Source: DATGLE01 sp035294325 (GTDB lineage Bacteria; Chloroflexota; Ktedonobacteria; Ktedonobacterales; Ktedonobacteraceae). From it: a DNA stretch of 36,491 nucleotides. The notes under the pieces were generated by a model. That model had not been told where the DNA came from and did no database searches. It was given only the letters and a program-made list of their open reading frames with translations. Positions 1-8,334 of the stretch are shown piece by piece. The translations under genes were made by a program, and so were the position numbers. The stretch lies in assembly GCA_035294325.1 (NCBI GenBank), contig DATGLE010000225.1, positions 1 through 36,491 of the forward strand. The letters run 5' to 3'. The first letter of the stretch is position 1. Each line of letters opens with the position of its first letter.

Positions 1-7
1 CTCGGGG

Positions 8-1540
8 ATGGCCTGGCAGGCGCAGCCGATGCCGGGGTATCAAAGCGCTACGGCTGTAGCCTACCCGCCCGGTGGCCCTCCGCCCGTGCAGCCCGGCGCC
101 TGGGCACCGCAGCGGCCGCAGCCACATCCAGAAAAATCGCGCAAGAAGAGGCGCTTTCCCATATGGGCGCGCGTTGGCGTTGCCCTGCTGACGCTGATAG
201 TAATTATCGCCGGGACGGGCGTCTGGTACTACGAGACCTATTTCGCCTCGTCCATTAATAACATTACCGGCCACCAGGCCATACATCATCTCAATTCAAC
301 GGCGCGGGGTGATAACACCTCGGATCAGGCGGCCAACCCCGGCGATATCCTCAGCGGTGGCCGCATCAATATCTTGCTGCTGGGCAGTGATACCGATGGC
401 AAGGGCAACAGCATCCAGAATGGCACTCCGCTCGCGCAGACCGATATCGTGGTCACGATTGATCCGCAGACGAAATATGTAGGCATGGTTTCGTTCCCGC
501 GCGATCTCCAGGTCACGGTGCCGGGTTATTCGCCGACAAAACTGGACCTGGCTTTTAGCGATGGCTGGCACGGTAACGATATTCCCACGCGTATCGCAAG
601 CGCTGCCGGCATGACTATAGATACGCTGTACTATAACTTCGGTATACATATCGATTATTACGCCTGGGTGGGCCTCGATGGCTTTATCAAGGTGATTAAT
701 ACCGCCGGCGGCGTGGATATTGATGCTATCCACCCGATGGTTGACGATGATTATCCCGACGATACCACCAATAGCGGCATCACGAAGGGCGATATTTATG
801 GCTACAAGCGCCTGTACATCGCGCCCGGGCCGCAGCATATGAATGGGCAGCAGGCGCTGGATTATGTACGCACACGCCATTCGGATCTGGTGGGCGATTT
901 TGGGCGCTCGGCAAGACAGCAGCAGATGCTCACACAGTTGAAATTGAAGTTGGAGAATAATCCCAATACGATCTCCGAGGCGCCCCAACTGCTCCAGGAT
1001 CTGAACGGATATCTCGAAACAAACATGCAGCTCAGCGATATTGTTAAATTGGCGAATTTCGCGCGGCAGGTCGATCTCAACAAGATTGAGCGTATAACGC
1101 TGGGTCCTCCCTATGCGACGGCATCGACGGCCAGTACGAACTATCTGCCGAATTGTGGCGCGATAGTACCGGTCATCTCGCGGGTATTTGGCCTGGGCAA
1201 TAAGGCCAACTGTATACCGCAGGTTGACAGCAGCCCGGCATCTGGCCCTGCCTCGAATGGTAATGGCGCACCGGCGAACAACAATAAAACGCCGGCGAAA
1301 AATCATAAGCATAATAATAAAGCGTCGCCAGACATAGCCTCTCCGGCTGCTACCTCACAGGCTCTCCCGGCGGCTTCAAATACGCTTTCGTTGAGCAATG
1401 ACCTGCAATCTATCGGTCAGATGGCGCAGTTAGATACACTGAGCCTGCAAGGAGGCAGCGGAAGCTGGCCCGTCGTTCACAGTCTGCTCGATTTGATGTT
1501 TATGGTTGTCTTTGAGTCTTTCGACGGCGCTCGGGTATAA
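8..1540 (+). CDS. LytR-CpsA-Psr (LCP) family protein, probably 5'-partial
   Basis: LCP proteins are membrane-anchored enzymes that move polyprenyl-linked glycopolymers onto peptidoglycan or proteins at the outer membrane face. From the ATG at 8 the protein has a Pro-rich N-terminus, a basic stretch (KSRKKRR, residues 43-49), one membrane segment (about 53-75) and an extracellular LCP domain (about 116-330). Family motifs visible are the LLLGSD strand (about 123-128), SFPRD with Arg165, and YVRTRHSD...DFGR with Arg288, Arg290 and Arg300, the arginines expected to hold the polyprenyl pyrophosphate. The tail (about 405-460) is low complexity, rich in Asn, Ala and Pro. The frame is open to the left edge and the ATG has no well-placed ribosome binding site, so the true start probably lies outside the window. 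It could serve the glycan operon at 21-31 kb, but nothing links them directly. Confidence 0.9.
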   Translation: MAWQAQPMPGYQSATAVAYPPGGPPPVQPGAWAPQRPQPHPEKSRKKRRFPIWARVGVALLTLIVIIAGTGVWYYETYFASSINNITGHQAIHHLNSTARGDNTSDQAANPGDILSGGRINILLLGSDTDGKGNSIQNGTPLAQTDIVVTIDPQTKYVGMVSFPRDLQVTVPGYSPTKLDLAFSDGWHGNDIPTRIASAAGMTIDTLYYNFGIHIDYYAWVGLDGFIKVINTAGGVDIDAIHPMVDDDYPDDTTNSGITKGDIYGYKRLYIAPGPQHMNGQQALDYVRTRHSDLVGDFGRSARQQQMLTQLKLKLENNPNTISEAPQLLQDLNGYLETNMQLSDIVKLANFARQVDLNKIERITLGPPYATASTASTNYLPNCGAIVPVISRVFGLGNKANCIPQVDSSPASGPASNGNGAPANNNKTPAKNHKHNNKASPDIASPAATSQALPAASNTLSLSNDLQSIGQMAQLDTLSLQGGSGSWPVVHSLLDLMFMVVFESFDGARV

Positions 1541-1541
1541 T
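1512..1541 (+). promoter_or_regulatory. Candidate sigma70-type promoter overlapping the LCP stop codon
   Basis: TTGAGT at 1512-1517, an 18-nt spacer and TATAAT at 1536-1541. The -10 includes the LCP stop codon. Transcription from here would give the lipoprotein gene at 1744 a leader of about 195 nt containing the whole palindrome at 1603-1655. Sequence match only. Confidence 0.45.
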
Positions 1542-1602
1542 GGTTTCGCGTGTGCCTGATGCTCAGCATTCTCGCTCGTTGCGCAGTACAACTGTGCCGA
1601 GA

Positions 1603-1655
1603 ATGGAGAGTGTAGTGTGAAAGGTGCGAAGCACCTTTCACACTACACTCTCCAT
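1603..1655. repeat. Perfect 25-bp-stem palindrome, GAA loop
   Basis: Every base from 1603 to 1627 pairs with 1655 to 1631, leaving loop GAA at 1628-1630; the apex is GCGAAGC. A weaker hairpin lies just upstream (CATTCTCG at 1570-1577 region with CGAGAATG near 1599-1606) and a small GCGCC/GGCGC hairpin with GCA loop follows near 1663-1675. There is no T-tract, so it is not a standard intrinsic terminator. It fills the gap between the LCP and lipoprotein genes and belongs to the palindrome set also seen at 7573, 8335, 15609, 32566 and 36147. Confidence 0.9.
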
Positions 1656-1743
1656 AAAGTGAGCGCCGCAGGCGCGAGGACACGCCAGTGTTGGCAGTCA
1701 GACATGCTCCTGGTAAAAATGACGATTTCTGTGGGGCGCACCG

Positions 1744-2970
1744 ATGAAATTTCATAAGCGATGGTATATCATCTTCCCGCTTGCGCTTCTGGCCCTGAGC
1801 CTGCAAAGCTGCCTGGGTCTCGGCGGTGGCGGCAGCAGCACCAGTTCGAACTTTCAGACGAAAAGTACTGCTAATGGCACAACAATTGGCATAAACCAGA
1901 CGGCGCAGGCCGTCTTCAAGGGTAAGATCTACTTTACGCTTAACCGCAACCTGTACGTACTCGATGGCACGCGTAATGTCACGCAGTTGACGCACGGTAT
2001 GGATGTGCGCGATCCCGCCGTCTCGCCCGATGGCAAATGGATCGCGTTTACCAGATGGTTCAAGGACTATTCCGATCTCATGCTGATGCCGGCCAGTGGC
2101 GGCGCGCCGCGCGTGCTGCGTTCGGGCAATGGCACCTTTGTGAATAACCCCGGATTTGCTCCCAAAGCCACCTATTTCTGGTATGCACAGCCGGCCTGGG
2201 CGCCAGATAGCGAGCACCTGCTCTTTGTAAGCGACCTCGATAAGTTCAATATCATCCCCGGCGTCGATGCCTTCCAGCTCGATCCAGAGATCTTTTCCAT
2301 CTCTATCAACGATCCGGCAGCGACGCCGCAGAAGGTCGCCTATTCCACCTACGGCGATGGTGGCCTGCGCGATCCCGCCTATCGCCCGGGGCATCCCGAT
2401 CAGATCATCTATACCGATTTCCGCTACGATCAGTCACAGACGAAGCAGGTCATCCAGCTTTACCTGGAGGATCCCAACGCGATTGCTAATAATCCCGGCA
2501 AGTATCGCCCCGGCATCAATGGGCTGGAATTCGATCCCGCCGTAGCGCTGACGCCCGACACTCCCGATCTGACCAATATGGAGCCGGCCTGGTCGCCCGA
2601 TGGCAATGCCATCGCGTACATCCGCAGGTCAGGCGCTGATGGCATGGGCCTTTTCGTCATGCCCGCGCCTGCGGACGCCGCAACCCTGGTTGCCGATCCC
2701 AATAACGCCACCTCGCAAAAGCAAGCCCTGGGGAGCTATCCCGAATCGTCGCAGATTGTGACCGGTCTGTACGTGAGCCAGCCCGTGTGGTCGCCCGATG
2801 GCAAGCAAATCGCCTATATTGGCTACGCCAATCAGGTCTTCGATATCTGGCTGGCGAACGTGAGTCGCGATCCCAAAACGGGGCGTTACAGCTTGAAAGG
2901 GAGTCCGGTACAATTGACCAATGCAGGGGGACATCTGGACGCGGATTCGCGGCCGTTCTGGACTCTGTAG
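1744..2970 (+). CDS. TolB-like WD40/PD40 beta-propeller lipoprotein
   Basis: An exported propeller protein, probably lipid-anchored on the outer face of the membrane. The N-terminus is a lipoprotein signal peptide: basic start, hydrophobic core and lipobox LQSC with Cys23 as the predicted lipidated residue, followed by a Gly/Ser linker. At least four PD40-type blades are visible by the repeated xxWSPDGxxIAY pattern: VSPDGKWIAFTR, PAWAPDSEHLLFVSD, PAWSPDGNAIAYIRR and PVWSPDGKQIAYIGY. Such propellers are binding scaffolds; no catalytic residues are evident. It is not a real TolB, because there is no Tol-Pal system or outer membrane context, so the ligand is unknown. It follows the LCP gene in the same direction but probably has its own promoter at 1512-1541. 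Confidence 0.85.
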   Translation: MKFHKRWYIIFPLALLALSLQSCLGLGGGGSSTSSNFQTKSTANGTTIGINQTAQAVFKGKIYFTLNRNLYVLDGTRNVTQLTHGMDVRDPAVSPDGKWIAFTRWFKDYSDLMLMPASGGAPRVLRSGNGTFVNNPGFAPKATYFWYAQPAWAPDSEHLLFVSDLDKFNIIPGVDAFQLDPEIFSISINDPAATPQKVAYSTYGDGGLRDPAYRPGHPDQIIYTDFRYDQSQTKQVIQLYLEDPNAIANNPGKYRPGINGLEFDPAVALTPDTPDLTNMEPAWSPDGNAIAYIRRSGADGMGLFVMPAPADAATLVADPNNATSQKQALGSYPESSQIVTGLYVSQPVWSPDGKQIAYIGYANQVFDIWLANVSRDPKTGRYSLKGSPVQLTNAGGHLDADSRPFWTL

Positions 2971-3043
2971 CCGGTTGATGATATACTGGCCTTTGGTGCT
3001 GTAACTTTGTAGTATTTTCGCCCAGGTTGCTTGAGGTGGAACG

Positions 3044-4033
3044 TTGAACCAGTTTGAAGGCACACTGATTGCAGGACGATATGAGATACGCGAGCATATC
3101 GCTACGGGCGGTATGGCAAGCGTCTTCAAAACCTGGGATCATCGCGTGGAGCGGATCGTTGCGATCAAAGTATTGCGGTCTCTTGATAAGAATGACTCCC
3201 GCGCCGTTGAACGCTTCCGCCGGGAGGCGCGTGCCGCTGCCTCGCTCGCTCATCCCAACGCCGTTACGATCTACGATTTTGTCGAAGAACAGGGCCAGTA
3301 CTTTCTCGTAATGGAGTATATTCATGGCCCGACCTTGAAGCAGCTCATTGGTCAGCGTCGCCAGTTGCAGCCGCGTGAGGCGCTGGAGATCGCAATTCAG
3401 GTCTGCGCCGTGCTGCAAGTAGCTCACACGCGCCGCTTCATTCACCGTGATATCAAGCCGCAGAACATTATGCTGGCCTGGGGTGGAGGCGCGGCTGGAG
3501 GAAGCCTTGCCGATGGAGGCGTATGGGTGAAACTCACCGACTTCGGCATTGTGCGCGTCGCGGAAGATGCAGGACTGACGAACAGCGGTATCGTGCTTGG
3601 CACCGCCGATTATCTTTCTCCCGAGCAGGCGCGCGGCGAGACCTTAACAGCTTCATCTGATCTCTATTCTCTTGGCGTGGTTATGTTCGAGATGCTTACC
3701 GGGCGTCCCCCCTTTGTTGGCCCGACTGCCGTCTCTATCGCTATGCAGCATGCCACGGCGAATCCGCCGCCACTGCGCCAGTTCAACCCGACCATTCCGC
3801 ACGCCGTTGAGCAAATTGTGATCCGTGCCTTGCAGAAGGAACCTGAGGATCGTTACACCTCGGCTGCGGAGATGCAGCAGGCTCTCAAACAGTGCGCCAG
3901 AGAGCTTGCGCGTGGGAAACAGGCGGTTGCGGCTGCCAGGCCCGTGCAAACATCGCTGCGCAATTATGCGCCGGGCTCCGATGGGTTTGGTCCGGGAACC
4001 GTCCCCCCCTCCGGCCCCGGGCGCTACTCGTGA
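3044..4033 (+). CDS. PknB-type Ser/Thr protein kinase, soluble, no sensor domain
   Basis: A Hanks-type kinase phosphorylating Ser/Thr of unknown substrates. Visible motifs: a modified glycine loop ATGGMASV (20-27), ATP-anchoring Lys42 in VAIKVL, catalytic HRDIKPQN with Asp136, the DFG motif at 166-168, and GTADYLSPEQ in the activation segment (187-195). The start is TTG at 3044, chosen because GAGGTGG lies a few bases upstream and the kinase fold begins at once after it. The domain ends near residue 285 and is followed by a short Pro/Gly tail with no membrane segment and no PASTA repeats, unlike classical PknB. Between the catalytic loop and DFG there is an extra Gly/Ala-rich stretch (about 145-160). 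An intrinsic terminator follows, so it appears to be the last gene of its unit. Confidence 0.93.
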   Translation: MNQFEGTLIAGRYEIREHIATGGMASVFKTWDHRVERIVAIKVLRSLDKNDSRAVERFRREARAAASLAHPNAVTIYDFVEEQGQYFLVMEYIHGPTLKQLIGQRRQLQPREALEIAIQVCAVLQVAHTRRFIHRDIKPQNIMLAWGGGAAGGSLADGGVWVKLTDFGIVRVAEDAGLTNSGIVLGTADYLSPEQARGETLTASSDLYSLGVVMFEMLTGRPPFVGPTAVSIAMQHATANPPPLRQFNPTIPHAVEQIVIRALQKEPEDRYTSAAEMQQALKQCARELARGKQAVAAARPVQTSLRNYAPGSDGFGPGTVPPSGPGRYS

Positions 4034-4115
4034 TGTTGTTACATGATACCCTGGAGATGGTGAGCGGAGGCCGGGAGGATCAATAGATAAAGCGCGCCCT
4101 GTGAGCAAAGAGAGG

Positions 4116-4139
4116 CGGGGAGTTTTTTCCCGTTTTTTT
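4116..4139 (+). terminator. Intrinsic terminator after the kinase gene
   Basis: A six-pair stem (CGGGGA with TTTCCCG, including one G-T pair, 4116-4132) is followed by seven T residues at 4133-4139. It lies 83 nt after the kinase stop and ahead of the ridA-dnaA unit. Confidence 0.7.
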
Positions 4140-4165
4140 GGCGTGCCAGATCTCCACAGAGTATC

Positions 4166-4180
4166 GTTTATAGGATAAAC
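4166..4180. promoter_or_regulatory. Short inverted repeat upstream of ridA
   Basis: GTTTAT at 4166-4171 and ATAAAC at 4175-4180 are perfect inverted arms around AGG, 26 nt before the ridA start. It could be an operator overlapping a promoter; no regulator can be named. Confidence 0.3.
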
Positions 4181-4206
4181 TACCTTCTTTTCTGGAGAGT
4201 GATGTT

Positions 4207-4596
4207 ATGGAATACACACAGATCAACACGCCGCATGCACCGGCGGCCATCGGCCCCTACAGCCAGGCCATCCGCTGCGGCCAGTTTATTTATACCTCCG
4301 GGCAGATCGCGCTTGATCCTGATAGCGGCAATCTGGTCGGCGATGATGTTCAGGCGCAGACGCATCGCGTCCTCCAGAACCTTCAAGCTGTGCTGAGCAG
4401 CTCCGGGTCATCGCTCAAACAGGTTATCAAGACAACGGTCTTTCTTGCGCGGATGAGCGATTTTCAGGCAATGAACGCCGTATACGCGAGTTACTTTAGC
4501 GATGGCGTGGCCCCGGCGCGTTCAACGGTGGCCGTTGCTGAACTGCCGCGCCAGGCGCTTGTTGAAATTGAGTGTGTCGCTCTCGTTGAAGGCTAA
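4207..4596 (+). CDS. ridA: RidA family (YjgF/YER057c/UK114) enamine/imine deaminase
   Basis: RidA hydrolyses reactive enamine and imine intermediates released by PLP enzymes such as threonine dehydratase, protecting cytosolic enzymes. The 129-residue length is typical. Recognised motifs are the N-terminal GPYSQAI, the following FIYTSGQIALDP strand, and the C-terminal APARSTVAVAELP...LVEIE segment carrying the conserved active-site Arg. GGAG precedes the ATG at a normal distance. Its stop is only 16 nt before the GTG start of dnaA, so the two are probably co-transcribed. Confidence 0.93.
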   Translation: MEYTQINTPHAPAAIGPYSQAIRCGQFIYTSGQIALDPDSGNLVGDDVQAQTHRVLQNLQAVLSSSGSSLKQVIKTTVFLARMSDFQAMNAVYASYFSDGVAPARSTVAVAELPRQALVEIECVALVEG

Positions 4597-4612
4597 CCAC
4601 GGGAGAGTGCCG

Positions 4613-6133
4613 GTGAACACTGCTACTATCTGGCGTACTACCCTTGAACGCTTAGAACAGGCACCAGTCGATGCTGTGAGCAAGGCGTGGCTCCAGGACT
4701 CACATCTATCCAGCGTCGCCCGGGAAACTGTGCTCAATGGCGACGCCGCGCCCGGCGCGCGGGAGCAGACGCTCTCTTTCACTCTCCAGGTGCCAAATAG
4801 CCTGGCGCGTGATGTGGTCAATACGCGCTGGCGCCGCTCTATTGAGGATATCCTGGAGGATGTGGTAGGCCAGCCGGTGGCGCTTAGCGTCATAGAGAAC
4901 GCTGATGAAGCGGAAGATGCAGTGGTGGAGGCGCCCGAGGAGGATGTCTTTGCCAATGAAGAGGTGCCGGAGACGGACTACGCGCAGGATAGCTATACTT
5001 ACTACGATATTGTGGCAAAACGGCCGCTACAGCCCGAACTCCAGTATATCAGCGGCGCTGCCGCCGATTCGCTGGAGGAATGGGACAACGAGCAGCGCGC
5101 CAACATTCTGATGCACAATCGACTCAATCCACGCTACACCTTCGACGCTTTCATCGTGGGCAATAGCAACCGCCTGGCGCATGCAGCTTCGCTGGCCGTG
5201 GCGGAGGCCCCGGGCGAATCGTACAATCCACTCTTCCTCTATGGAGGTGTGGGACTGGGCAAAACACATCTGCTGCATGCGATTGGACACCAGGGAGTGC
5301 ACACGGGGCTGGCGGTGCTGTATGTTTCCTCTGAACAATTTACCAATGAGATTGTCAATGCTATACGCTATCGCACAACGGAAGAGTTCCGGGCCAAGTA
5401 TCGCTCCGTCGATATTCTGCTCGTCGATGATATTCAATTTATTGCCGGCAAAGAATCTACCGAGGAAGAGTTCTTTCATACCTTCAACAGCCTCTATGAG
5501 ATGAGCAAGCAGATTGTGATCTGTAGTGATCGTCCCCCTAAAGCTATCGTAAGCCTGGAAGAGCGCCTGCGCTCGCGCTTCGAGTGGGGCCTGATCGCCG
5601 ATATCCAGCCGCCAGACCTGGAGACGCGCATGGCTATTTTGCGCGTCAAGGCCGATATGCTGCACTACCGCGTGCCTGATGAAATCATCGCCTATATCGC
5701 GGGGCGTGTGCAGACGAATATTCGCGAGCTTGAGGGCTGCCTCAATCGGCTGATGGCCTATCAGCAGTTGCATCGCACCGATCTTACGCTGGCCGTTGCC
5801 AGGGAGGCTATGTCTTCGCTGGGCAGCGATAATCGGGAGACAAACCTGAACATCCATCAGATTGCGCAGGCCGTCGCCGAGTATTACCATATCTCGCTGG
5901 AGGCGATGTGCGGAAAGCAGCGCGACAAGCATATCGTTGTGCCGCGCCAGATTGCCATGTACCTGATCCGCCAGGAGACGCAGGCATCGCTACTCGAAGT
6001 GGGCCAGCTTTTCGGCGGGCGCGATCATAGCACTGTACTGCACGCCTGTGAGAAAATAGAGAAGGCGGTGAATCTCAACCCGCAGTTGCGCCGCGAGATT
6101 ATCGCTATCCGCGAACAATTATCGCGCGAATAA
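4613..6133 (+). CDS. dnaA: Chromosomal replication initiator protein DnaA
   Basis: DnaA binds 9-mer boxes at oriC as an ATP-dependent AAA+ oligomer and opens the duplex. I place the start at GTG 4613 because GGGAG lies seven bases upstream and the next residues form the usual domain I (IWRTTLERLEQ...). The longer open frame runs back through ridA and is not real. Order of parts: domain I (1-85), acidic linker domain II (about 95-155), AAA+ domain III with Walker A GGVGLGKTHLL (about 211-221), Walker B LLVDDIQF (about 267-275) and arginine-rich ERLRSRFEWG, then DNA-binding domain IV with the signature GGRDHSTVLHACEKI (about 467-481). All key residues appear intact; 506 aa is normal. There is no dnaN, recF or gyrB nearby and I see no cluster of DnaA boxes around it. 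Confidence 0.96.
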   Translation: MNTATIWRTTLERLEQAPVDAVSKAWLQDSHLSSVARETVLNGDAAPGAREQTLSFTLQVPNSLARDVVNTRWRRSIEDILEDVVGQPVALSVIENADEAEDAVVEAPEEDVFANEEVPETDYAQDSYTYYDIVAKRPLQPELQYISGAAADSLEEWDNEQRANILMHNRLNPRYTFDAFIVGNSNRLAHAASLAVAEAPGESYNPLFLYGGVGLGKTHLLHAIGHQGVHTGLAVLYVSSEQFTNEIVNAIRYRTTEEFRAKYRSVDILLVDDIQFIAGKESTEEEFFHTFNSLYEMSKQIVICSDRPPKAIVSLEERLRSRFEWGLIADIQPPDLETRMAILRVKADMLHYRVPDEIIAYIAGRVQTNIRELEGCLNRLMAYQQLHRTDLTLAVAREAMSSLGSDNRETNLNIHQIAQAVAEYYHISLEAMCGKQRDKHIVVPRQIAMYLIRQETQASLLEVGQLFGGRDHSTVLHACEKIEKAVNLNPQLRREIIAIREQLSRE

Positions 6134-6153
6134 ACATATTGTAATGGAGTTCC

Positions 6154-6942
6154 ATGTTACCACCATACACCACCTACCTCATTGATCTTGATGGCGTCGT
6201 TTATCGCGGAGAAGAGTTGATCCCCGGTGCGAAAGAATTCGTTGCCTGGCTCGATTCCAGTCAGAAAAAGTATCTGTTCGTCACTAACAATTCGTTCGCC
6301 AGCGAGGCGCAGGTCTTAGCCAAACTCGCGCGTCTGGGCATCAAGAGCGACGAGTCGCATGTCATGGGCGCGGGCCAGGCGGCGGTGCAGAATATCGCGC
6401 GGCGCTTTCCGGGGGCGAGCGTCTACGTTGTCGGCGAGCAGCCCCTCTTCGACCTGGTACACGAGTATGGCCTGCACGCGGTTGATCGCGATGCCCGGAA
6501 GGCCGATGTGGTGCTCGTCGGTCTGGACCGCGCCTTCGACTACAAGACGCTGACGAATGCGGTGCTGGCCGTGCGCGCGGGGGCGGCCTTCATCGCCATC
6601 AATCGCGATCCTCTGCTGCCCATCGCCGGCGGCGTCATCCCCGGCTGTGGTGCGATGGTTGGCGCTATCGAAGGGGGAAGCAGCATCAGACCGGAGGTTG
6701 TGGGGAAGCCCGAACCTACGCTGCTGCACGAGGCTATGCGTAAGCTGAACAGCCGGCCCGAAGAGACCGTGATGATCGGCGATGGACTCGATACCGATAT
6801 CCAGGCGGGAGTTGCCGCCGGCACGCATACGCTGCTGGTGCTCTCCGGCAAGGACTCGCGTAAGGATCTGGAGCGCTCGCCCGTCAAGCCGGAGTATGTC
6901 TACGAAAATCTGGCGGCGGTGCTCGCCGACATTCAAAACTAG
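6154..6942 (+). CDS. HAD-superfamily subclass IIA phosphatase (NagD/AraL/PGP-like)
   Basis: A cytosolic phosphatase dephosphorylating a small phosphometabolite, perhaps a sugar or nucleotide phosphate or 2-phosphoglycolate; the substrate cannot be read from sequence. Haloacid-dehalogenase motifs are complete: motif I DLDGVVY with nucleophile Asp11 and acid/base Asp13, motif II in VTNNS, motif III Lys in GKPEP (about 187-191), motif IV GDGLDTDI (about 209-216). The large C2 cap between motifs II and III is typical of the NagD class, as is the 262-residue length. It begins 20 nt after dnaA and may be co-transcribed. Its 3' end overlaps the convergent thioesterase gene by 4 nt. Confidence 0.9.
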   Translation: MLPPYTTYLIDLDGVVYRGEELIPGAKEFVAWLDSSQKKYLFVTNNSFASEAQVLAKLARLGIKSDESHVMGAGQAAVQNIARRFPGASVYVVGEQPLFDLVHEYGLHAVDRDARKADVVLVGLDRAFDYKTLTNAVLAVRAGAAFIAINRDPLLPIAGGVIPGCGAMVGAIEGGSSIRPEVVGKPEPTLLHEAMRKLNSRPEETVMIGDGLDTDIQAGVAAGTHTLLVLSGKDSRKDLERSPVKPEYVYENLAAVLADIQN

Positions 6943-7406
6943 CCGAAACTGGGCACGTCTCTTTTGAGCGGATTGCCGTTGTCGGGCGGGCGATCTACAA
7001 TGGCAACGGTGCAGCGTGAAACGCAGATGAGCCTGTCGTTCTCATCGCTAATTTTGATATCCCAGACATGCGTTGTTCGTCCCCGATAGAGCGGAGTGGC
7101 GACGCCGGTGAGCATGCCATCACGCTTGGGCCGCAGGTGATTGGCGCTGATCTCCATGCCGAATGCCATCTGCCGGTCAGCATCAATGTTGAGCGCGCTG
7201 CCCAGCGATGCCAGCGATTCGGCCAGCACTACCGAGACGCCGCCATGCAGGTAGCCGACCTGCTGGCGGTGATTGGGGCCGATGGGCATCGTCGCTACCA
7301 CGCGGTCCTTCTCCGCCTGCACCACCCTGATATCAAGCACGTCCCAGACTGATCCTTTGCGCGTGCTGTTCAACAGCGCGATAAGCTCTTCCTGCGAGTA
7401 TTCCAA
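6939..7406 (-). CDS. PaaI-like hotdog-fold thioesterase
   Basis: Hotdog thioesterases hydrolyse acyl- or aryl-CoA thioesters in the cytosol. The central segment GYLHGGVSVVLAESLASLGSAL matches the PaaI/EntH signature, with the HGG turn and the Glu of LAES at the start of the hot-dog helix as the likely catalytic acid. The C-terminal strands (GMEISANHLRPKRDG..GVATPLYRGRTTHVWDIKI) also fit. I choose the TTG at 7406, giving 155 residues, because GAGAGGAG lies about nine bases upstream and this is the normal family length. The frame stays open to 7613 but that stretch is the palindrome and flanks, not protein. A standalone enzyme, convergent with the HAD gene; substrate unknown. Confidence 0.85.
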   Translation of the reverse strand: MEYSQEELIALLNSTRKGSVWDVLDIRVVQAEKDRVVATMPIGPNHRQQVGYLHGGVSVVLAESLASLGSALNIDADRQMAFGMEISANHLRPKRDGMLTGVATPLYRGRTTHVWDIKISDENDRLICVSRCTVAIVDRPPDNGNPLKRDVPSFG

Positions 7407-7572
7407 CGCTCGTTGCTCCTCTCTCTTCTCTTCTGATCTGATCGACCATAAAATATGGACGCGTATGTGCTGCGTATGTGCTGACAGAATGATTTGGGAA
7501 TGTACCTTCCAGGAATGTGTCTGATTTCCAGCACCATCGCCTGCTCGCTCCTGCGGCGCTCGCTGGCTCTGA

Positions 7573-7619
7573 GGGAGGGTGTGGACACAGGCGCGAAGCG
7601 CCTGTGTCCACACCCTCCC
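7573..7619. repeat. Perfect 22-bp-stem palindrome, GAA loop
   Basis: Bases 7573-7594 pair without mismatch with 7619-7598 around loop GAA (7595-7597); the apex is again GCGAAGC. A smaller hairpin with GGA loop (TGCGGC/GCCGCA) follows near 7631-7645. It lies between two minus-strand genes, in the leader of the thioesterase gene, and has no T-tract. The arms share no sequence with the palindrome at 1603. Confidence 0.9.
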
Positions 7620-7684
7620 CGCGATCCCTGGGTGCGGCGGAGCCGCAGCAACGCGCGGCGAGAGCGCTGAGCCTCGGTCACTTT

Positions 7685-8257
7685 CTAAGAGTTGATCGTA
7701 TCTCTGTGCTCGTGCCTCTCCAACACCTCGCTCTCCTCATTCTCCGCGCTATCCGCATTCATTAATGTCTCGCGGGCGGGAGCCATACGCGTAAAAATCC
7801 AGTAGCCTCCGTAGAACATAATGATCCACATCAGGACCGTTACCAGCGCCGCCGGAAGCGCGTTATCCCACATGGTGTAGGATGTGCGGGTGAGCGCGCC
7901 GGAGATATCGCGGACGATGCCGAAAATCGCTATGCCAATCAGCAGGAGCAAAGCGAACCAGTGCCCGCGTCCTCTCCAGAAGCGCCAGATCAGCAGGTAG
8001 GCAACACTGCCATAGATAAGCACATCTGTAATGTAAAATGGGAGCGGGAGATGCAAGATTAATTCGCTGAGAGTATAATGCCACCAGTGGACGTAGTAGG
8101 CGATGAGATCGGCCAGCGCATTTATCACGCCCATGAACAGGCCGCCTGCCAGCGAGGATAGCAGCACCCTCCACGGCGGATGTATGAATAAGAGCACCGC
8201 AAGATAGACGACGATGATAAATGGTACGTCAAGAGCGAGGAAGGCGCGAACCTCCAT
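7685..8257 (-). CDS. Small integral membrane protein of unknown function
   Basis: I do not recognise the family. The 190 residues contain about five hydrophobic segments (roughly 8-26, 32-54, 73-90, 98-115 and 131-153), with several Trp/His residues near membrane ends (HWWHYTLSELILHLPLPFYITDVLIYG). The C-terminal 35 residues are charged, acidic then His/Arg-rich, and presumably cytosolic. AAGGAG lies about 11 bases upstream of the ATG, supporting this start. It stands alone on the minus strand, divergent from nadE across a gap holding a palindrome. It could be a transporter or a receptor-like membrane protein; the sequence does not decide. Confidence 0.75.
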   Translation of the reverse strand: MEVRAFLALDVPFIIVVYLAVLLFIHPPWRVLLSSLAGGLFMGVINALADLIAYYVHWWHYTLSELILHLPLPFYITDVLIYGSVAYLLIWRFWRGRGHWFALLLLIGIAIFGIVRDISGALTRTSYTMWDNALPAALVTVLMWIIMFYGGYWIFTRMAPARETLMNADSAENEESEVLERHEHRDTINS

Positions 8258-8334
8258 ATGTAAAGAACTCCTTATAGATTTCTATGCTTTTGTTTACTTT
8301 ATCTTTCGCTTGCTCGCGCCTGAGGCGCTCGCCC

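Noticed and set aside
296..1312. 338-residue open frame on the minus strand
   Set aside because: It is antisense to the LCP gene, has an Ile/Arg-rich composition without domain pattern, and arises from the GC-biased codon use of the real gene.
1603..1655. Palindromes as intrinsic terminators
   Set aside because: No T-tract follows on either strand at any of the six sites, stems are far longer than needed, and one lies between divergent promoters.
1744..2970. TolB of a Tol-Pal system
   Set aside because: Propeller blades are shared, but there is no TolB N-domain, no tolQRA/pal genes, and the organism appears to lack a typical outer membrane.
5027..5932. 301-residue open frame on the minus strand
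   Set aside because: Shadow of dnaA, which is unambiguous on the plus strand.
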